A DNA stretch of 64,000 bases from Ruminococcaceae bacterium UBA3903 (lineage in GTDB: Bacteria > Bacillota > Clostridia > Oscillospirales > Acutalibacteraceae). The notes beneath the pieces were generated by a model that saw only the letters and a list, made by a program, of their open reading frames with translations, was not told the DNA's origin and did no database searches. The stretch lies in NCBI GenBank assembly GCA_002391625.1, contig DGFJ01000016.1, forward strand, positions 62,434 to 126,433. Reading direction: 5' to 3'. The translations under genes were made by a program, and so were the position numbers. Shown here one piece after another: positions 28,770 to 38,400 of this stretch (within the stretch, counting starts at the first letter, position 1; each line of letters starts with the position of its first letter).

Positions 28770-30977
28770 TTACCTTCCACGAAGTAAAAAATCCTTTACA
28801 GCGGAGTAACGCAGTGTCTTTCGGTTGTTTTCTACCATATGCTTTAAAGCCTTTGGCAGCCCAACCAGTATGAGGAGCTTTTTGGCACGTGTAACAGCTG
28901 TATATAGCAGATTTCTGTAGGATAGCTGGGGTGGACCAGGGAACATAGGTATAACAACTGCGGTAAACTCGTTACCCTGACTTTTATGTACGGTTACAGC
29001 ATAGGCAAGCTCTAAATCTGTGGCACTTTCCATTGTGTACACAGCCACCTTATCATCAAATACAACCTTTAAGCTTTGGGAGCCTTTGTTTATCTGGGAT
29101 AATATGCCTATATCACCATTAAAGACACCTTCGCCACCCTCACCGTTGTCACGCACCCATGGTATGTCATAATTATTTTTTACTTGCATAACCTTGTCAC
29201 CTGTACGCAAAATATTACCATTGATATTAACTTCTTTTTTTAGCGTGTCCGGTGGATTTAACATTTGCTGCAGTTTCTTGTTAATGTTATATGTACCTAA
29301 TTCGCCCTTTCTGCTAGGGCATAGCACCTGAATATCGTTTAGTGGGGAATATCCATAGGAGCGTGGCAGGCGGTTTTTGCATAGGTCTACAATGGTACTG
29401 CTTATATCATTTTGCGATGACCTGTTCATAAAGAAAAAATCGTTGCTGGTACAGGTTAAATTTGGCATATTGCCCTGCACTATAGCGTGGGCGTTGGTTA
29501 CTATTAAGCTTTCCATGGATTGGCGAAAAATTTCATTTAGCTGTATAACAGGCAGCATTTGTGATGCTATTAGATCACCTAAAACATTACCAGCACCTAC
29601 CGATGGCAGCTGATCACAGTCACCAACCATTATTAACCGACAGCCCATAGGAAAGGCTCTCATAACGCTTTCAAACAGCATCGAATCTACCATGGACAGC
29701 TCATCTATAATTAATGCGTCACATTCTAATAGATTTTTTTCGTTCTTCATAAATACGGGATTATCCTGTTTGTCCCACGCTACCTCTAACAAGCGGTGCA
29801 GGGTTTTTGCCTCACAGCCCGTAACCTGTGACATACGCTGTGCCGCTCTGCCAGTAGGTGCAGCCAGAGCGACCTTTTCGCCGTTATCCCTTAGTATCTT
29901 TATTATTGCGTTTAAGGTGGTGGTTTTACCAGTACCTGGGCCACCTGTTAGTATAAGCATACCCTTTGTTAATGCCTGTGATATTGCCTGCTTTTGCAGG
30001 TCGGCATAGGTTATATTGTTTTCAGCCTCTATAGCGTTGATGGCCTTGTCAATGCCTGTTAATTGTTGAGCTGGAAACCTCATTAGCATCAACATTCGTG
30101 CTGAAATATAAGTTTCGCATTGATGCATATAGGGTAAAAAAATAAAATCCTTTTCCCGTACAGTGTCACATATTACAGTACCATCAGTTATCATATCTTT
30201 TATAGCTTCATTTGTTTTATCTGATTCTACACCTAGAAAATTGCTACACGCACCAACAAGCCTATCCATAGGCAGGCAGGTGTGACCGTTATTTTTGTTA
30301 TGCTCTAGTATGTGTGTAAGACCAGCACGAATACGGCATACGTTGTCACTGGGCATTTCCTGCTTGACAGCTATGCTGTCAGCTGTTTCAAAAGGGATGT
30401 TAAGCCCGTCGACGCATAAAACATACGGATTTTCATTCACCATTTCTAAAGCCTTACTGCCGTACAGCTTCCAAACCTGTACGGCGTGTGAAGCGGATAT
30501 ACCGTACCTTGACAGCTCTACCATTACCTCACGCACACCAAATATTTTCTGCATTTCTTCATTAATTTTCTTTGCCTTGCTGTCGGTTATTCCCTTTAAT
30601 GTGGTTAACCGTTGTGGTTCCTTTTCTATTACCTCTAGGGTGTTTTCACCGAACGCCTCTACCATTCGTCTGGCAGTGGTAGGACCTATACCCTTTATAG
30701 CACCAGAGGATAAGTATTTTAGGATAGCACCAGAGGATGTAGGCATACTTCGTTCGCAGGCGTCTACAGCAAACTGTTCCCCATAGCTTGAATGGCTTTT
30801 ATATTTTCCGATTAGCTTTAATTCTTCGCCAATGTTTGCCATGGGCATTATGCCTACAGCGGTTACAGACTCATCACCGCTTAGCAGCTCTAAGACAGTG
30901 TAGCCGTTGCTTTCGTTCCTATATATTATGTCTTCTACTTCACCTGTTAGTTCCAAAAGTTTGCCTTTTTCTTGCAT
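28770..30977 (-). CDS. recD2: RecD2-type superfamily 1B DNA helicase
   Basis: 5'-3' helicase acting in DNA repair and fork maintenance without RecBC. 735 residues. N-terminal OB-like domain (LTGEVEDIIYRNESNGYTV), helix-hairpin-helix repeats (IKGIGPTTARRMVEAFG), Walker A GGPGTGKTT at about residue 345, Walker B IIDELSMVD, motif III GDCDQLPSVGAG, and the C-terminal motif AVTVHKSQGNEF. AGGAGA precedes the ATG. Cotranscribed with comF. Confidence 0.96.
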   Translation of the reverse strand: MQEKGKLLELTGEVEDIIYRNESNGYTVLELLSGDESVTAVGIMPMANIGEELKLIGKYKSHSSYGEQFAVDACERSMPTSSGAILKYLSSGAIKGIGPTTARRMVEAFGENTLEVIEKEPQRLTTLKGITDSKAKKINEEMQKIFGVREVMVELSRYGISASHAVQVWKLYGSKALEMVNENPYVLCVDGLNIPFETADSIAVKQEMPSDNVCRIRAGLTHILEHNKNNGHTCLPMDRLVGACSNFLGVESDKTNEAIKDMITDGTVICDTVREKDFIFLPYMHQCETYISARMLMLMRFPAQQLTGIDKAINAIEAENNITYADLQKQAISQALTKGMLILTGGPGTGKTTTLNAIIKILRDNGEKVALAAPTGRAAQRMSQVTGCEAKTLHRLLEVAWDKQDNPVFMKNEKNLLECDALIIDELSMVDSMLFESVMRAFPMGCRLIMVGDCDQLPSVGAGNVLGDLIASQMLPVIQLNEIFRQSMESLIVTNAHAIVQGNMPNLTCTSNDFFFMNRSSQNDISSTIVDLCKNRLPRSYGYSPLNDIQVLCPSRKGELGTYNINKKLQQMLNPPDTLKKEVNINGNILRTGDKVMQVKNNYDIPWVRDNGEGGEGVFNGDIGILSQINKGSQSLKVVFDDKVAVYTMESATDLELAYAVTVHKSQGNEFTAVVIPMFPGPPQLSYRNLLYTAVTRAKKLLILVGLPKALKHMVENNRKTLRYSAVKDFLLRGR

Positions 30978-31011
30978 TTTTATATCTCCTGTGCCAAAAA
31001 TTTATTTTGTA

Positions 31012-31040
31012 TTGAAAAAAGTCATTATTTGATTTATAAT
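31012..31040 (+). promoter_or_regulatory. Promoter of the CofE-like gene
   Basis: TTGAAA (31012-31017), a 17-bp spacer and TATAAT (31035-31040), about 45 nt before the ATG. Confidence 0.65.
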
Positions 31041-31088
31041 AGTTCTGTTTGAAAGAAAGTGCCTAAAAATGGGAAGGATTGATAATTA

Positions 31089-31832
31089 ATGGAGTTTTAC
31101 GCTAACGAGGGTAAAAAGGTTCAAATAGAGGTTAACGGTAAAAAATATATGCGTCATGCTATAAAAACCAGATTTGTAAAGCAGGGCGAGGATTACGTAG
31201 AGGTTTTTAAGGAGTATGTAGCTCCTATATATCAGCCTGGTGATATAATATCCTCCAGCGAAAAGATTATAGCCTTGTGCCAAAACAGAGTAGTAAAAAG
31301 AGAAGAACTAAAGATAGGCTTTTGGGCTAAGCTTTTGTCAAGGTTTGCATCACACCCTGATACAGGTGTAGGCGTAGGTGAAACCATTAAAATGCAGTAT
31401 GCAATACAAACTGTTGGTTTGCCACGAGTATTATGGGCAAGCTTTGCCAGTGGGGTTACTAAGCTGTTTGGCAAAAAGGGCGTTTTCTATGAGATAGTTG
31501 GTGTAGAGGTAAGTGGACTAGACGGCTTTTATGACAAGGTTTGGGACGAGTACGGTGACATCGGTATAAAAATTCCTGAAAATTCTACAGGTGTATGTAA
31601 CGAAATTAAAGAAAAGCTAGGTATGAGCTGTATTATTGTTGATGCCAACGACCTAGGTCAAGAGGTGCTGGGATATTCCGCTGATATTAATATGAACCCA
31701 GACGATATTGTAAAGCTAGTAGGAGATAATCCATCTGGGCAAGGTAAGGAGCTAACACCCCTAATTCTTATCAGACCAATGGAGAATTTTGAGAAAAATG
31801 GTGACACCGTTGCACAGGGCTGTCAAGAATAA
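31089..31832 (+). CDS. CofE-like (F420-0:gamma-glutamyl ligase family) protein
   Basis: 247 residues, the usual CofE length. PGDIISSSEKIIALCQ (metal/GTP-binding region of the family), HPDTGVGVGETIKMQ and GIKIPENSTGVCNEI are visible. In methanogens and actinobacteria CofE adds glutamate to coenzyme F420, but no other F420 gene is in the window and Clostridia of this type generally lack F420. The real substrate is therefore unknown, perhaps another gamma-glutamyl or peptide ligation. Monocistronic. Confidence 0.82.
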   Translation: MEFYANEGKKVQIEVNGKKYMRHAIKTRFVKQGEDYVEVFKEYVAPIYQPGDIISSSEKIIALCQNRVVKREELKIGFWAKLLSRFASHPDTGVGVGETIKMQYAIQTVGLPRVLWASFASGVTKLFGKKGVFYEIVGVEVSGLDGFYDKVWDEYGDIGIKIPENSTGVCNEIKEKLGMSCIIVDANDLGQEVLGYSADINMNPDDIVKLVGDNPSGQGKELTPLILIRPMENFEKNGDTVAQGCQE

Positions 31833-31884
31833 TAAATCTTAGTACATTATATACCAAATTCTATATAACTGCAAAAGCAGATGA

Positions 31885-31919
31885 AGCATAGGCATATCAC
31901 ATGGTGGTATGCCTATGCT
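31885..31919. terminator. Hairpin between convergent genes
   Basis: AGCATAGGCAT pairs with ATGCCTATGCT (31885-31919), between the stops of the CofE-like gene (+) and the asparaginase (-). T-runs are poor on both sides, so termination would be weak. Confidence 0.5.
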
Positions 31920-31921
31920 GT

Positions 31922-32935
31922 TTATGGAAGATATTCAAAGAACAGGTTTTTACTCATAAGCTCACAGGGTGATATACAGCTCTGATTATATGCCAGACAT
32001 AGCTTCATATATGCGGATTCCATTGAAATATTGTATAGCTTTTGTACTTTAAGCTTTTCCATTTCTTTTGCCGTAATGTATCCTATGTCGCCATGCTTGC
32101 AGCTGCCTATATACAAGGGTATACCCTTATCGTTACATAGCTTTGCGAATTCTAAAAAGTTTTTTGTGCCACCAGTGGTACAGGCAGTACCTGAATGATA
32201 CAGGTAGTGGAGTATAGCGGCGGGTTTACGGGACAAATCTACAGCATTATAATCCATATTTGGGTATGGTCGAATTAGCATAATACTGTTGTGGAGTTTA
32301 ATGGTGTCAAATAGACGTTCGTTCTTATTGTTCAGTTCCTGTATAGTTGGGCTGATTTTATTATTGTTTATAATAAATTTGTCATTGGCAGTATATCCCA
32401 GAGGTGCTCCTCCAAAGGCGGAAAAACGGTCACAGTATGGATCAGCTTCACATATTCTGGTAGACAAATATACAGTGTGTTCGTTCTCATAGCCAAAGAC
32501 GGTGAACACCCCGTTTGCCTTTTTAGATGTAATTACAGCTACAGCGCTGTGAAGGTTGATTAACCCGTTGCTGCGTTTATCATCAATAGGATAGTTAGCG
32601 GCGATTATTACTATTGGCTTTTTTACAAAAGCTAACAGCATACCAAGTAAGGAGGACGTGTATGACAGGGTATCAGAGCCATGTGTGACAATTACTCCGT
32701 CATAGCTGTCATAATCAATAGACAACATAATATTACACAGCACATTTAAGCTTTCAAAGCTGGAATTTTCGCTTAAAAGATTTACAGGCTGAATCACAGT
32801 AAAATCAGTGTTTTCACCATAGGTGTCCTTGTACATTTTTAGCAGTCTGTCACTGCTTTCGTTATCAACATCAATAGTGCTGTTTGTGGTGGTGCTGCCA
32901 ATTGTACCACCTGTTATTACTAACAATATTTTCAT
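31922..32935 (-). CDS. L-asparaginase, type I-like
   Basis: Hydrolyses L-asparagine to aspartate and ammonia. The ATG at 32935 gives 337 residues; an in-frame GTG at 32944 overlaps the GAGGGTG binding site and is less likely. The first catalytic Thr is in ITGGTIGS, the second in VTHGSDTLSYTS. No signal peptide, so cytoplasmic type I. The middle is more diverged than usual (NGVFTVFGYENEHTVYLSTR), and the C-terminal domain has the GGTKNFLEF segment. Single gene, divergent from copA. Confidence 0.85.
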   Translation of the reverse strand: MKILLVITGGTIGSTTTNSTIDVDNESSDRLLKMYKDTYGENTDFTVIQPVNLLSENSSFESLNVLCNIMLSIDYDSYDGVIVTHGSDTLSYTSSLLGMLLAFVKKPIVIIAANYPIDDKRSNGLINLHSAVAVITSKKANGVFTVFGYENEHTVYLSTRICEADPYCDRFSAFGGAPLGYTANDKFIINNNKISPTIQELNNKNERLFDTIKLHNSIMLIRPYPNMDYNAVDLSRKPAAILHYLYHSGTACTTGGTKNFLEFAKLCNDKGIPLYIGSCKHGDIGYITAKEMEKLKVQKLYNISMESAYMKLCLAYNQSCISPCELMSKNLFFEYLP

Positions 32936-33062
32936 ATGGTTCACCCTCTATTACGCTTTTTATTATTATATCATATAACCATAACAATTTATCCGTTAAA
33001 TCCCAAAAATCATTTATTTTTTTAAAAATATTATTACTATATATTGCATAAAATTCTTTAAA

Positions 33063-33091
33063 TTGACAACCCTACTAGCTTAGTATAGAAT
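33063..33091 (+). promoter_or_regulatory. Promoter of copA
   Basis: TTGACA (33063-33068), a 17-bp spacer and TAGAAT (33086-33091). A direct repeat AGTATAG spans the -10 region (33083-33103). No copy of a known CopY or CsoR operator is recognised. Confidence 0.65.
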
Positions 33092-33126
33092 GTGAGTATA
33101 GTAGCAGGTAACATATTTGTGGGAGG

Positions 33127-35685
33127 GTGATTGTCATAAAAAAAGAGGTTTTTAATGTTACGGGCATGACCTGTGCATCATGTTCTGCTCATGTGGAAAA
33201 GGCTGTGTCTAAAATAGATGGTGTACAAAAGGTATCTGTTAATTTATTGACAAACAGTATGGAGGTTACCAGTGATGACAAAATCACCACTAATGAGATA
33301 ATCAATACTGTTAATAGGATTGGTTACGGTGCAGCCATAAAGGATATGGATAACCATAGTAGCTCTGCTAAAGACGATTTAACATATAAGGAAGCTAGTG
33401 ATATAAAAAAACGCCTAGTTATCTCTATATGCTTTTTAGTACCCTTGTTTTATATATCTATGGGACATATGATGGGGCTGCCCTTACCACAGCTTTTTCA
33501 CGGTACGCACAACGCAATTACATTTGCATTTACACAGTTTATACTGGTTATCCCTATTGTATTTGTAAATCTTAAATATTTTAAAAACGGCTTTTCAGCC
33601 TTGGTGCATTTACGGCCTAATATGGATTCTCTTATTGCTATTGGTTCAGCCGCTGCTGTTGCTTACGGCATTTTTGCCATATATCAAATAGGCATAGGAC
33701 TGGGAAATAATAATACTCAGCTTGTTAATATGTATTCCATGGATTTGTATTTTGAGTCCGCCGGCACTATCCTAACTCTAATTACATTGGGAAAGTTTTT
33801 AGAATCAAATGCAAAGGGTAAAACCACAGACGCAATAAAAAGTCTAATTAACCTACGTCCAAAAACTGCAATAGTGCTGCGTGACAATGAAGAGCTGGAA
33901 ATACAGGTGGAGGATGTGCTGGTAGGAGATACAGTAATTGTTCGGCAGGGCTATACTATACCTGTTGATGGAGTTGTACTAGCAGGTAATGGTTCAGTGG
34001 ACGAGTCAGCACTAACAGGGGAAAGCATACCTGTGGAAAAAAAGCAAGGCGACAAGGTGACAGGTGCTACCATTAATAAATCTGGATATATGCAGATTAA
34101 AGCTGAACGCATAGGCAGCGATACCACGTTGTCACAGATAATACAATTGGTAGAACAGGCCAACTCTACCAAAGCACCTATTGGTAAGCTGGCGGATAAA
34201 ATCAGCGGTGTGTTCGTCCCTATTGTAATTACAATAGCTGTTGTGGCAACAGTGGTATGGCTGGTGTTGGGGTATTCCTTTGAGTTTGCAATGTCCATAG
34301 GCATATCTGTTTTGGTTATATCCTGTCCATGTGCATTAGGGTTAGCAACACCTACTGCTATTATGGTAGGTACAGGCAGGGGAGCTACACACGGTATTCT
34401 TATCAAATCCGCAGATGCGTTAGAAACAGCTCATAAGGCAACCGCTGTAGTTTTAGATAAAACAGGTACTGTAACACAAGGTACACCACAGGTGACTGAT
34501 ATTATTACAATGAACAACAACACCCAAAAGGAGCTTGTTATAGTGGCAGGGTCGGTTGAAAAGCTTTCAGAGCATCCATTATCAGACACCATTGTGAAAT
34601 ATGCTGAAAGTAATGGTGTTACACTGGAAAAAGCAGAGGACTTTACCGCTATAGCAGGTCAAGGTATTTCTGCTGTAGTTGACGGCAGTCTTATATACGC
34701 AGGTAACGAGAGGATGATGAAGGTCAAGGGTGTAGATACCTCCAGTATAAGTATAGACCTTGAAAATCTGTCACATATGGGTAAAACGCCACTGTGCTTT
34801 GCAAAGGATGGCAGGCTGATGGGTATAATAGCTGTTGCAGATGTATTAAAGCCAACCAGTATAACCGCTGTAAAAGAGTTAAAGGCCATGGGTCAAAGAG
34901 TAATTATGTTAACAGGTGATAATCCTGTTACTGCCAAGGCTATAGGTGACAGGTGTGGTATAGAAGACGTAATAGCATCTGTGCTGCCCCAGGGCAAGGA
35001 GGAACAGATACGCAAGCTACAAAAGGAGAACCAATGTGTTATTATGGTGGGGGACGGCATAAATGACGCACCAGCCTTGGCTAGGGCGGATGTAGGCGTG
35101 GCAATAGGAACAGGCAGCGATATAGCGGTAGATTCAGCTGATGTTGTATTGGTTAAAAACGACTTGACTGATGTGGCAATGATGATACAGCTTAGCCGTG
35201 CTACAATTAAAAACGTAAAAGAAAATCTGTTTTGGGCTTTAATTTATAATTCTATTGGTATTCCCTTAGCAGCGGGAGTTTTCTTTGGCATTTTTGGATG
35301 GAGGTTAAACCCCATGTATGGTGCCGCCGCTATGAGCCTAAGCTCTGTGTGTGTTGTGCTAAATGCCTTACGTTTGAAAACCTTTAAACCTAAGCTGCAT
35401 TATTCTAAAAATTATAATGATGGTAAATTTAAAGCTAAAAATACTGAAAAAATTACAAAGGAAATAGGAGAGAAGATTATGACAAAGAAAATAGTTATTG
35501 ACGGTATGATGTGTGCACATTGTCAGGGCAGAGTAGAACAGGCTTTAAATGCCGTAGATGGCGTACAGGCTGCGGTAGATTTAGACAGCAAAACAGCTAC
35601 GGTTACAATATCAAACAATGTCAGCGATGAAAAATTAAGAGATGCCGTAACTGCTGTGGGCTATACAGTAATATCTATAAATTAA
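33127..35685 (+). CDS. copA: Copper-exporting P1B-type ATPase with C-terminal CopZ-like domain
   Basis: Exports Cu(I) across the membrane. Coordinates begin at the GTG at 33127, but this overlaps GGGAGG (33121-33126); the well-spaced start would be ATA at 33136, giving [16 protein letters not shown], the canonical opening. One N-terminal HMA domain (CASC), eight membrane helices, TGES, CPC (about residues 400-402 from the GTG), DKTGT (Asp about 444) and GDGINDAP. After the last helices a charged linker leads to a second HMA (C796/C799, MCAHC). An internal ATG at 35479 has its own GGAGAG, so free CopZ could also be made. 852 codons. Confidence 0.93.
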   Translation: MIVIKKEVFNVTGMTCASCSAHVEKAVSKIDGVQKVSVNLLTNSMEVTSDDKITTNEIINTVNRIGYGAAIKDMDNHSSSAKDDLTYKEASDIKKRLVISICFLVPLFYISMGHMMGLPLPQLFHGTHNAITFAFTQFILVIPIVFVNLKYFKNGFSALVHLRPNMDSLIAIGSAAAVAYGIFAIYQIGIGLGNNNTQLVNMYSMDLYFESAGTILTLITLGKFLESNAKGKTTDAIKSLINLRPKTAIVLRDNEELEIQVEDVLVGDTVIVRQGYTIPVDGVVLAGNGSVDESALTGESIPVEKKQGDKVTGATINKSGYMQIKAERIGSDTTLSQIIQLVEQANSTKAPIGKLADKISGVFVPIVITIAVVATVVWLVLGYSFEFAMSIGISVLVISCPCALGLATPTAIMVGTGRGATHGILIKSADALETAHKATAVVLDKTGTVTQGTPQVTDIITMNNNTQKELVIVAGSVEKLSEHPLSDTIVKYAESNGVTLEKAEDFTAIAGQGISAVVDGSLIYAGNERMMKVKGVDTSSISIDLENLSHMGKTPLCFAKDGRLMGIIAVADVLKPTSITAVKELKAMGQRVIMLTGDNPVTAKAIGDRCGIEDVIASVLPQGKEEQIRKLQKENQCVIMVGDGINDAPALARADVGVAIGTGSDIAVDSADVVLVKNDLTDVAMMIQLSRATIKNVKENLFWALIYNSIGIPLAAGVFFGIFGWRLNPMYGAAAMSLSSVCVVLNALRLKTFKPKLHYSKNYNDGKFKAKNTEKITKEIGEKIMTKKIVIDGMMCAHCQGRVEQALNAVDGVQAAVDLDSKTATVTISNNVSDEKLRDAVTAVGYTVISIN
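35479..35685 (+). CDS. Possible internally initiated CopZ copper chaperone
   Basis: In frame within copA: ATG at 35479, GGAGAG 7 nt upstream, 68 residues starting [18 protein letters not shown]. This has exactly the length and opening of a stand-alone CopZ chaperone with the Cu-binding CxxC. Known parallel: in E. coli a truncated copper-binding product is also made from copA, there by frameshifting. Internal initiation here is inference. Confidence 0.45.
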   Translation: MTKKIVIDGMMCAHCQGRVEQALNAVDGVQAAVDLDSKTATVTISNNVSDEKLRDAVTAVGYTVISIN

Positions 35686-35739
35686 AATAGAGGATGTTGG
35701 TTTTTATATTACTTAAACACCATATGTGAATATTATTAA

Positions 35740-35773
35740 ATCATAGGGATGCATTCCAACGCATCCCTATGAT
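35740..35773 (+). terminator. Hairpin after copA
   Basis: A 13-bp perfect stem (ATCATAGGGATGC at 35740-35752, complement at 35761-35773), 8-nt loop. The tail TGTGTTGG is not a good U-tract, so it may be a weak terminator. Confidence 0.55.
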
Positions 35774-36075
35774 TGTGTTGGAATATGCTTGGGAGGTAAT
35801 AAATGTTATATGTAATTTTGTAATAAAATTTCAACCCCTGAAGAGGTGGGCAGAATTGCAACAAAAAACTTGTGTTTTGTGCAAATACATGGTATAAAAA
35901 TAATTAGTTGACGTGATGAAGCAATACATAGAAAAGTAAATGCGAAAAGTATTTATCAAGCTTATAAATTTATAATTTAGCTGTCTTTATCAAACGTGAG
36001 GCATACATATAATGAGGTTAGGATAATTAGTGGGTGTATGCCACGGTTAAACGATAAATATACTTTTTCAGCATT
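35774..36075. other. 300-bp gap before the GT-C gene
   Basis: Contains a GGGAGG followed by a six-codon ORF (MLYVIL, 35803-35823), otherwise AT-rich sequence with TTGACG at 35908 lacking a well-placed -10. No gene or known RNA recognised. Confidence 0.4.
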
Positions 36076-37671
36076 GTGGGAGGTGTAAATATATATTATA
36101 TTAAGAAAATTGCAGGTAATGGGCGATTGCTTACTTTAGCATTTTGTGTTTTTGTCAGCTTTGTTGCTGTTGCGTTATGTTCACGCACCTCTTTTTTATA
36201 TCCAGTACAGGATTGGGCAGATCCAAACTGCTTTTTTACTACAGGAAAATCTATGTTAAACGGCTTTGTCCTATATAGGGATATATTGGAGCAAAAGGGC
36301 ATTATACTTTATGCCTTACATAGTATAGGCTATTTAATATCTAATACTACCTTTTTTGGGGTGTACCTTATACAGGTGCTTTCATTTTCTGTGTTTTTGC
36401 TGTTTGTATATAAAACCTGTACATTGTTTTTATCTGTTAACAAAGCCTTAGCTATTGTACCATTAACAGCCATGGTGGCGTTAACCTGTGATGGCTATGC
36501 CAACGGTGACAGTGCGGAGGAGTTTTGTCTGCCATTAATGGCTATTGGGCTTTATACATTGTTTAAATACTTTAACAAAAGTATAGTTCGGTATAAAACA
36601 GCCCCCCTGTGGGTGATGCTCGTAAATGGAGTATGTGGTGGTATAGTTCTGTGGATAAAGTACACCATGCTGGGCTTTTGGTTAGGTCTGCTGGGTGTGG
36701 TGTTAATAATTTGTTTTAGTAGAAATAAAAACGCTGACGGGTTAAAGCACCTTGGGATGTTTTTATTAGGCGGATTTTTGGTTACTCTTTTGTGCGTGGG
36801 CTATTTTGTTGTAAATGGTGCTGTGGACGATATGATTAATACATATTTTCTTATAAATATTTTTTCTTATTCTGCCAATGCTGCTACGCCGTCATTATTA
36901 CAAAAGCTTTTAAACACTCTGCTGCAGGTTGGTATGGGTATGGGGCAAAATCTGTTGGTTGCCATAATAACAGTGCTTGGCTTAGCAGGCTTTACCATAT
37001 CTAAAAGATTTATTAAAACCACTATACTAAAAATATTGTATATACCACTTTTTTTAATAACTCTTAGCTTTATTTATATTGGTGGTACATCATGGGCATA
37101 TTATTACTTTATTACCAGTGGGTTTATGGTGGCAGGCTTTATAACGCTGTTTACTTATATGCCCATATGGATCAGAAAAATTTTTTCCAGCACTGGATAT
37201 GTGGAAGGTTTATCCTCAAAAGCAAGGTGTGCTATGTTAATATTGGTAACAGTGTCATCTATTGCAGGGGCTTACTTTTTTAGCAGTAATACAAAAATGA
37301 TTGGTGTACCACAGGAGATTACAAGTCAATATGTAATTGCAAAGGAAATACAAAAGGTGGAAAATTCCACAATTTTAAACTATGGCTGTTTGGATGGTGG
37401 GTTTTATACAGTAACAGGTAAGCTCCCCGTTACTAAATATTTTTGCAAGCTTAATATTCCGTACAAGGCCTACCCTGAAATGGTCGATACACAAAACAGT
37501 ATTATAAGAAATGCAGCAGTAGATTTTGTTATTATTAATACATATAAAAAGGAGTTTCCCCCAGCTGAGGAAATTCCTTACCTTCTTACAAATTACCGGC
37601 TTGTAACTGAATGTTCATCAAAAAATAATAAAACAGGCGATTATAGTCTTTATATTAGAAAATCTTTATGA
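36076..37671 (+). CDS. GT-C-type polytopic membrane glycosyltransferase-like protein
   Basis: 531 codons as listed (GTG at 36076). This GTG overlaps GGGAGGTG, so the physical start is probably the ATA at 36091, 7 nt after GGAGG. About ten to twelve transmembrane helices are visible. After the first helix an exterior loop carries acidic residues (PVQDWADPNCFF), the place of the catalytic Asp in lipid-linked sugar transferases of the GT39/GT83 type. The C-terminal soluble part (from about 420) is outside. The substrate is unknown; perhaps cell-wall glycopolymer decoration. Confidence 0.72.
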   Translation: MGGVNIYYIKKIAGNGRLLTLAFCVFVSFVAVALCSRTSFLYPVQDWADPNCFFTTGKSMLNGFVLYRDILEQKGIILYALHSIGYLISNTTFFGVYLIQVLSFSVFLLFVYKTCTLFLSVNKALAIVPLTAMVALTCDGYANGDSAEEFCLPLMAIGLYTLFKYFNKSIVRYKTAPLWVMLVNGVCGGIVLWIKYTMLGFWLGLLGVVLIICFSRNKNADGLKHLGMFLLGGFLVTLLCVGYFVVNGAVDDMINTYFLINIFSYSANAATPSLLQKLLNTLLQVGMGMGQNLLVAIITVLGLAGFTISKRFIKTTILKILYIPLFLITLSFIYIGGTSWAYYYFITSGFMVAGFITLFTYMPIWIRKIFSSTGYVEGLSSKARCAMLILVTVSSIAGAYFFSSNTKMIGVPQEITSQYVIAKEIQKVENSTILNYGCLDGGFYTVTGKLPVTKYFCKLNIPYKAYPEMVDTQNSIIRNAAVDFVIINTYKKEFPPAEEIPYLLTNYRLVTECSSKNNKTGDYSLYIRKSL

Positions 37672-37713
37672 TACAATGTTATAACAATTTTTATGTAGAA
37701 GGAAGGCGAATGT

Positions 37714-38304
37714 ATGGAAACTTTTCTGCAAAACTTTTTAGGAGATTTGCCAGAAAGCCTAGCAGGTGGCGGTATAGCAATAATTATAATTTTTTTGGTT
37801 GTGGGATTACTCCAAAATTTCTTTGGATACAAGCTACAAAAATTTTGGATATCAGCAGCAGGCTTTATTATTGGATTTTTGCTAGGCGTTATTATCGTTA
37901 ATGGAGTAACCGATGTTCCCCAAAAAGCTGTTATTGGGGTATTGGTAGGCATAGCAGCTGGTGTTATATGTGCAATTATAGCATTTAAGCTTTATAAGCT
38001 AGGCGTATTTTGTTTTTCTGCATTTTCGGCGTATTCAATTATATATGCAATATTTCCACAGGATAAGAAACAAATGGGAATAGTAATAGCTGTTGTGGCA
38101 GCGCTGCTGGTAGGTATATTAGCAATAAAGTTTATCAAACCAGTTCTAATTATCTCTACGTCAATAAAGGGCGGTTTGTATGCTTCTACGGCGGCGTTTG
38201 CTTTGATTAACTATGAAAATAATTCACTTTTAGTAGTGCTGGTGGGATTGGCTTTGGCTATTGTGGGTATAATTGTACAGCTTGGCATTACACGAAACAG
38301 ATAG
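37714..38304 (+). CDS. Multi-pass membrane protein, DUF4203-like
   Basis: 196 residues, about seven hydrophobic helices. The Gly-rich helices (GFIIGFLLGVIIVNG, IGVLVGIAAGVICAIIAFKLYKLGVF) follow the pattern of DUF4203/TM7SF3-like proteins. No catalytic motif seen. GGAAGG precedes the ATG; it lies 42 nt after the GT-C gene and is probably cotranscribed. Confidence 0.75.
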   Translation: METFLQNFLGDLPESLAGGGIAIIIIFLVVGLLQNFFGYKLQKFWISAAGFIIGFLLGVIIVNGVTDVPQKAVIGVLVGIAAGVICAIIAFKLYKLGVFCFSAFSAYSIIYAIFPQDKKQMGIVIAVVAALLVGILAIKFIKPVLIISTSIKGGLYASTAAFALINYENNSLLVVLVGLALAIVGIIVQLGITRNR

Positions 38305-38352
38305 AATTGAATACATATGAACAATAATGGCAACGGTAGGCAGTAGCAATAC

Positions 38353-38398
38353 AAAAACGCTGAATCTCATTAATTGAGAACTCAGCGTTTTATATTTT
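38353..38398. terminator. Bidirectional terminator
   Basis: AAAAACGCTGA...TCAGCGTTTTA (38353-38391) with an inner CTC/GAG pair. T-rich tails on both strands serve the convergent DUF4203-like (+) and PHP (-) genes. Confidence 0.8.
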
Positions 38399-38400
38399 TG

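Noticed and set aside
33069..33110. CsoR or CopY operator upstream of copA
   Set aside because: Only a direct AGTATAG repeat is present; neither TACANNTGTA nor a CsoR-type G/C dyad is seen.
35803..35823. Six-codon ORF (MLYVIL) behind GGGAGG as a leader peptide
   Set aside because: No attenuator or regulatory hairpin follows it, no promoter is evident, and such short ORFs arise by chance in AT-rich DNA.
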